Of a stretch of DNA of 38,183 nt, positions 38,148 through 38,183 are shown piece by piece; positions within the stretch are counted from its first letter, which is position 1, and each line of letters starts with the position of its first letter. Origin of the DNA: CAYOPE01 sp964405805 (lineage in GTDB: Bacteria; Patescibacteriota; Doudnabacteria; UBA920; O2-02-FULL-48-8). A model generated the notes under the pieces. That model was not told where the DNA came from. It saw nothing but the letters and a program-made list of their open reading frames with translations, and did no database searches. The stretch lies in the NCBI GenBank assembly GCA_964405805.1, contig CAYOPE010000005.1, positions 1-38,183 of the forward strand. The letters are read 5' to 3'. Both the position numbers and the translations under genes were made by a program.

Positions 38148-38183
38148 AAAGGAGCAGCAGCTAGACCATAGCACTTTTACGTA

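Noticed and set aside
38090..38183. SRP RNA, tmRNA or RNase P RNA at the window end
   Set aside because: None of the conserved core sequences of these RNAs is visible; the hairpin is more simply a terminator-like element.

Overview
The window looks like a chromosome segment of a Candidatus Patescibacteria (CPR, Parcubacteria-like) bacterium. This is inferred from the content: short core genes packed with 1-4 nt overlaps, a lone PilB ATPase, a VanW-like exported protein, an M29 peptidase, GxxExxY and ORF6N proteins, and many short GC-rich palindromes between and inside genes. There is no rRNA gene here, so the placement is not proven.

Layout. 1-9400: rpsT with its terminator, then a minus-strand series (EamA transporter half, nucleotidyltransferase, a DNA polymerase I without proofreading domain, unknown protein, cupin, aldo/keto reductase, unknown protein, pilB, degenerate DHH protein). 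9433-14057: plus-strand tsaE, vanW-like, M29 peptidase, ruvB and two membrane proteins. 14070-16119: an accessory block in which two unknown genes are transcribed away from a TrmB-type regulator across a shared promoter/operator. 16112-21962: the classic origin neighbourhood, recF-dnaN-dnaA on one side and rpmH-rnpA-yidD-yidC-khpB on the other. 22024-26178: ORF6N protein, then O-antigen-ligase-like and class A penicillin-binding protein genes. 26226-28365: tyrS, a repeat cluster and two short GC-rich orphan genes with near-identical terminator/promoter modules. 28374-30011: ruvC and yebC, split by a GxxExxY gene that looks like an inserted cassette with inverted ends. 30048-35494: gyrA with a cytidine-deaminase-like gene, a degenerate metallo-beta-lactamase-fold gene, and rpsA with a leader hairpin. 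35509-38183: two secreted lysozyme-like paralogs around tRNA-Cys and tRNA-Leu(TAA), then a LAGLIDADG endonuclease gene whose end overlaps tRNA-Leu(GAG).

How genes work together. Replication initiation and repair (dnaA, dnaN, recF, polA, gyrA, ruvB, ruvC), translation and tRNA modification (rpsT, rpmH, rpsA, tyrS, tsaE, rnpA), membrane insertion (yidC, yidD) and envelope building (PBP1A, O-antigen-ligase-like, VanW-like, lysozyme-like proteins) make up most of the window.

Main points for a second look: (1) at least eight genes have a -10 hexamer followed by exactly 6 nt and then ATG, as expected for leaderless mRNAs, while the accessory genes carry consensus promoters and AGGAGG ribosome-binding sites; (2) the TrmB/divergent-operon module; (3) the twin promoter modules of the GC-rich orphan genes; (4) palindromic repeats read in frame inside yidD, dnaN and khpB; (5) the GxxExxY cassette inserted between yebC and ruvC; (6) two enzyme folds (DHH and MBL) that have lost their metal-binding residues. 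No CRISPR array, transposase or integrase was seen.
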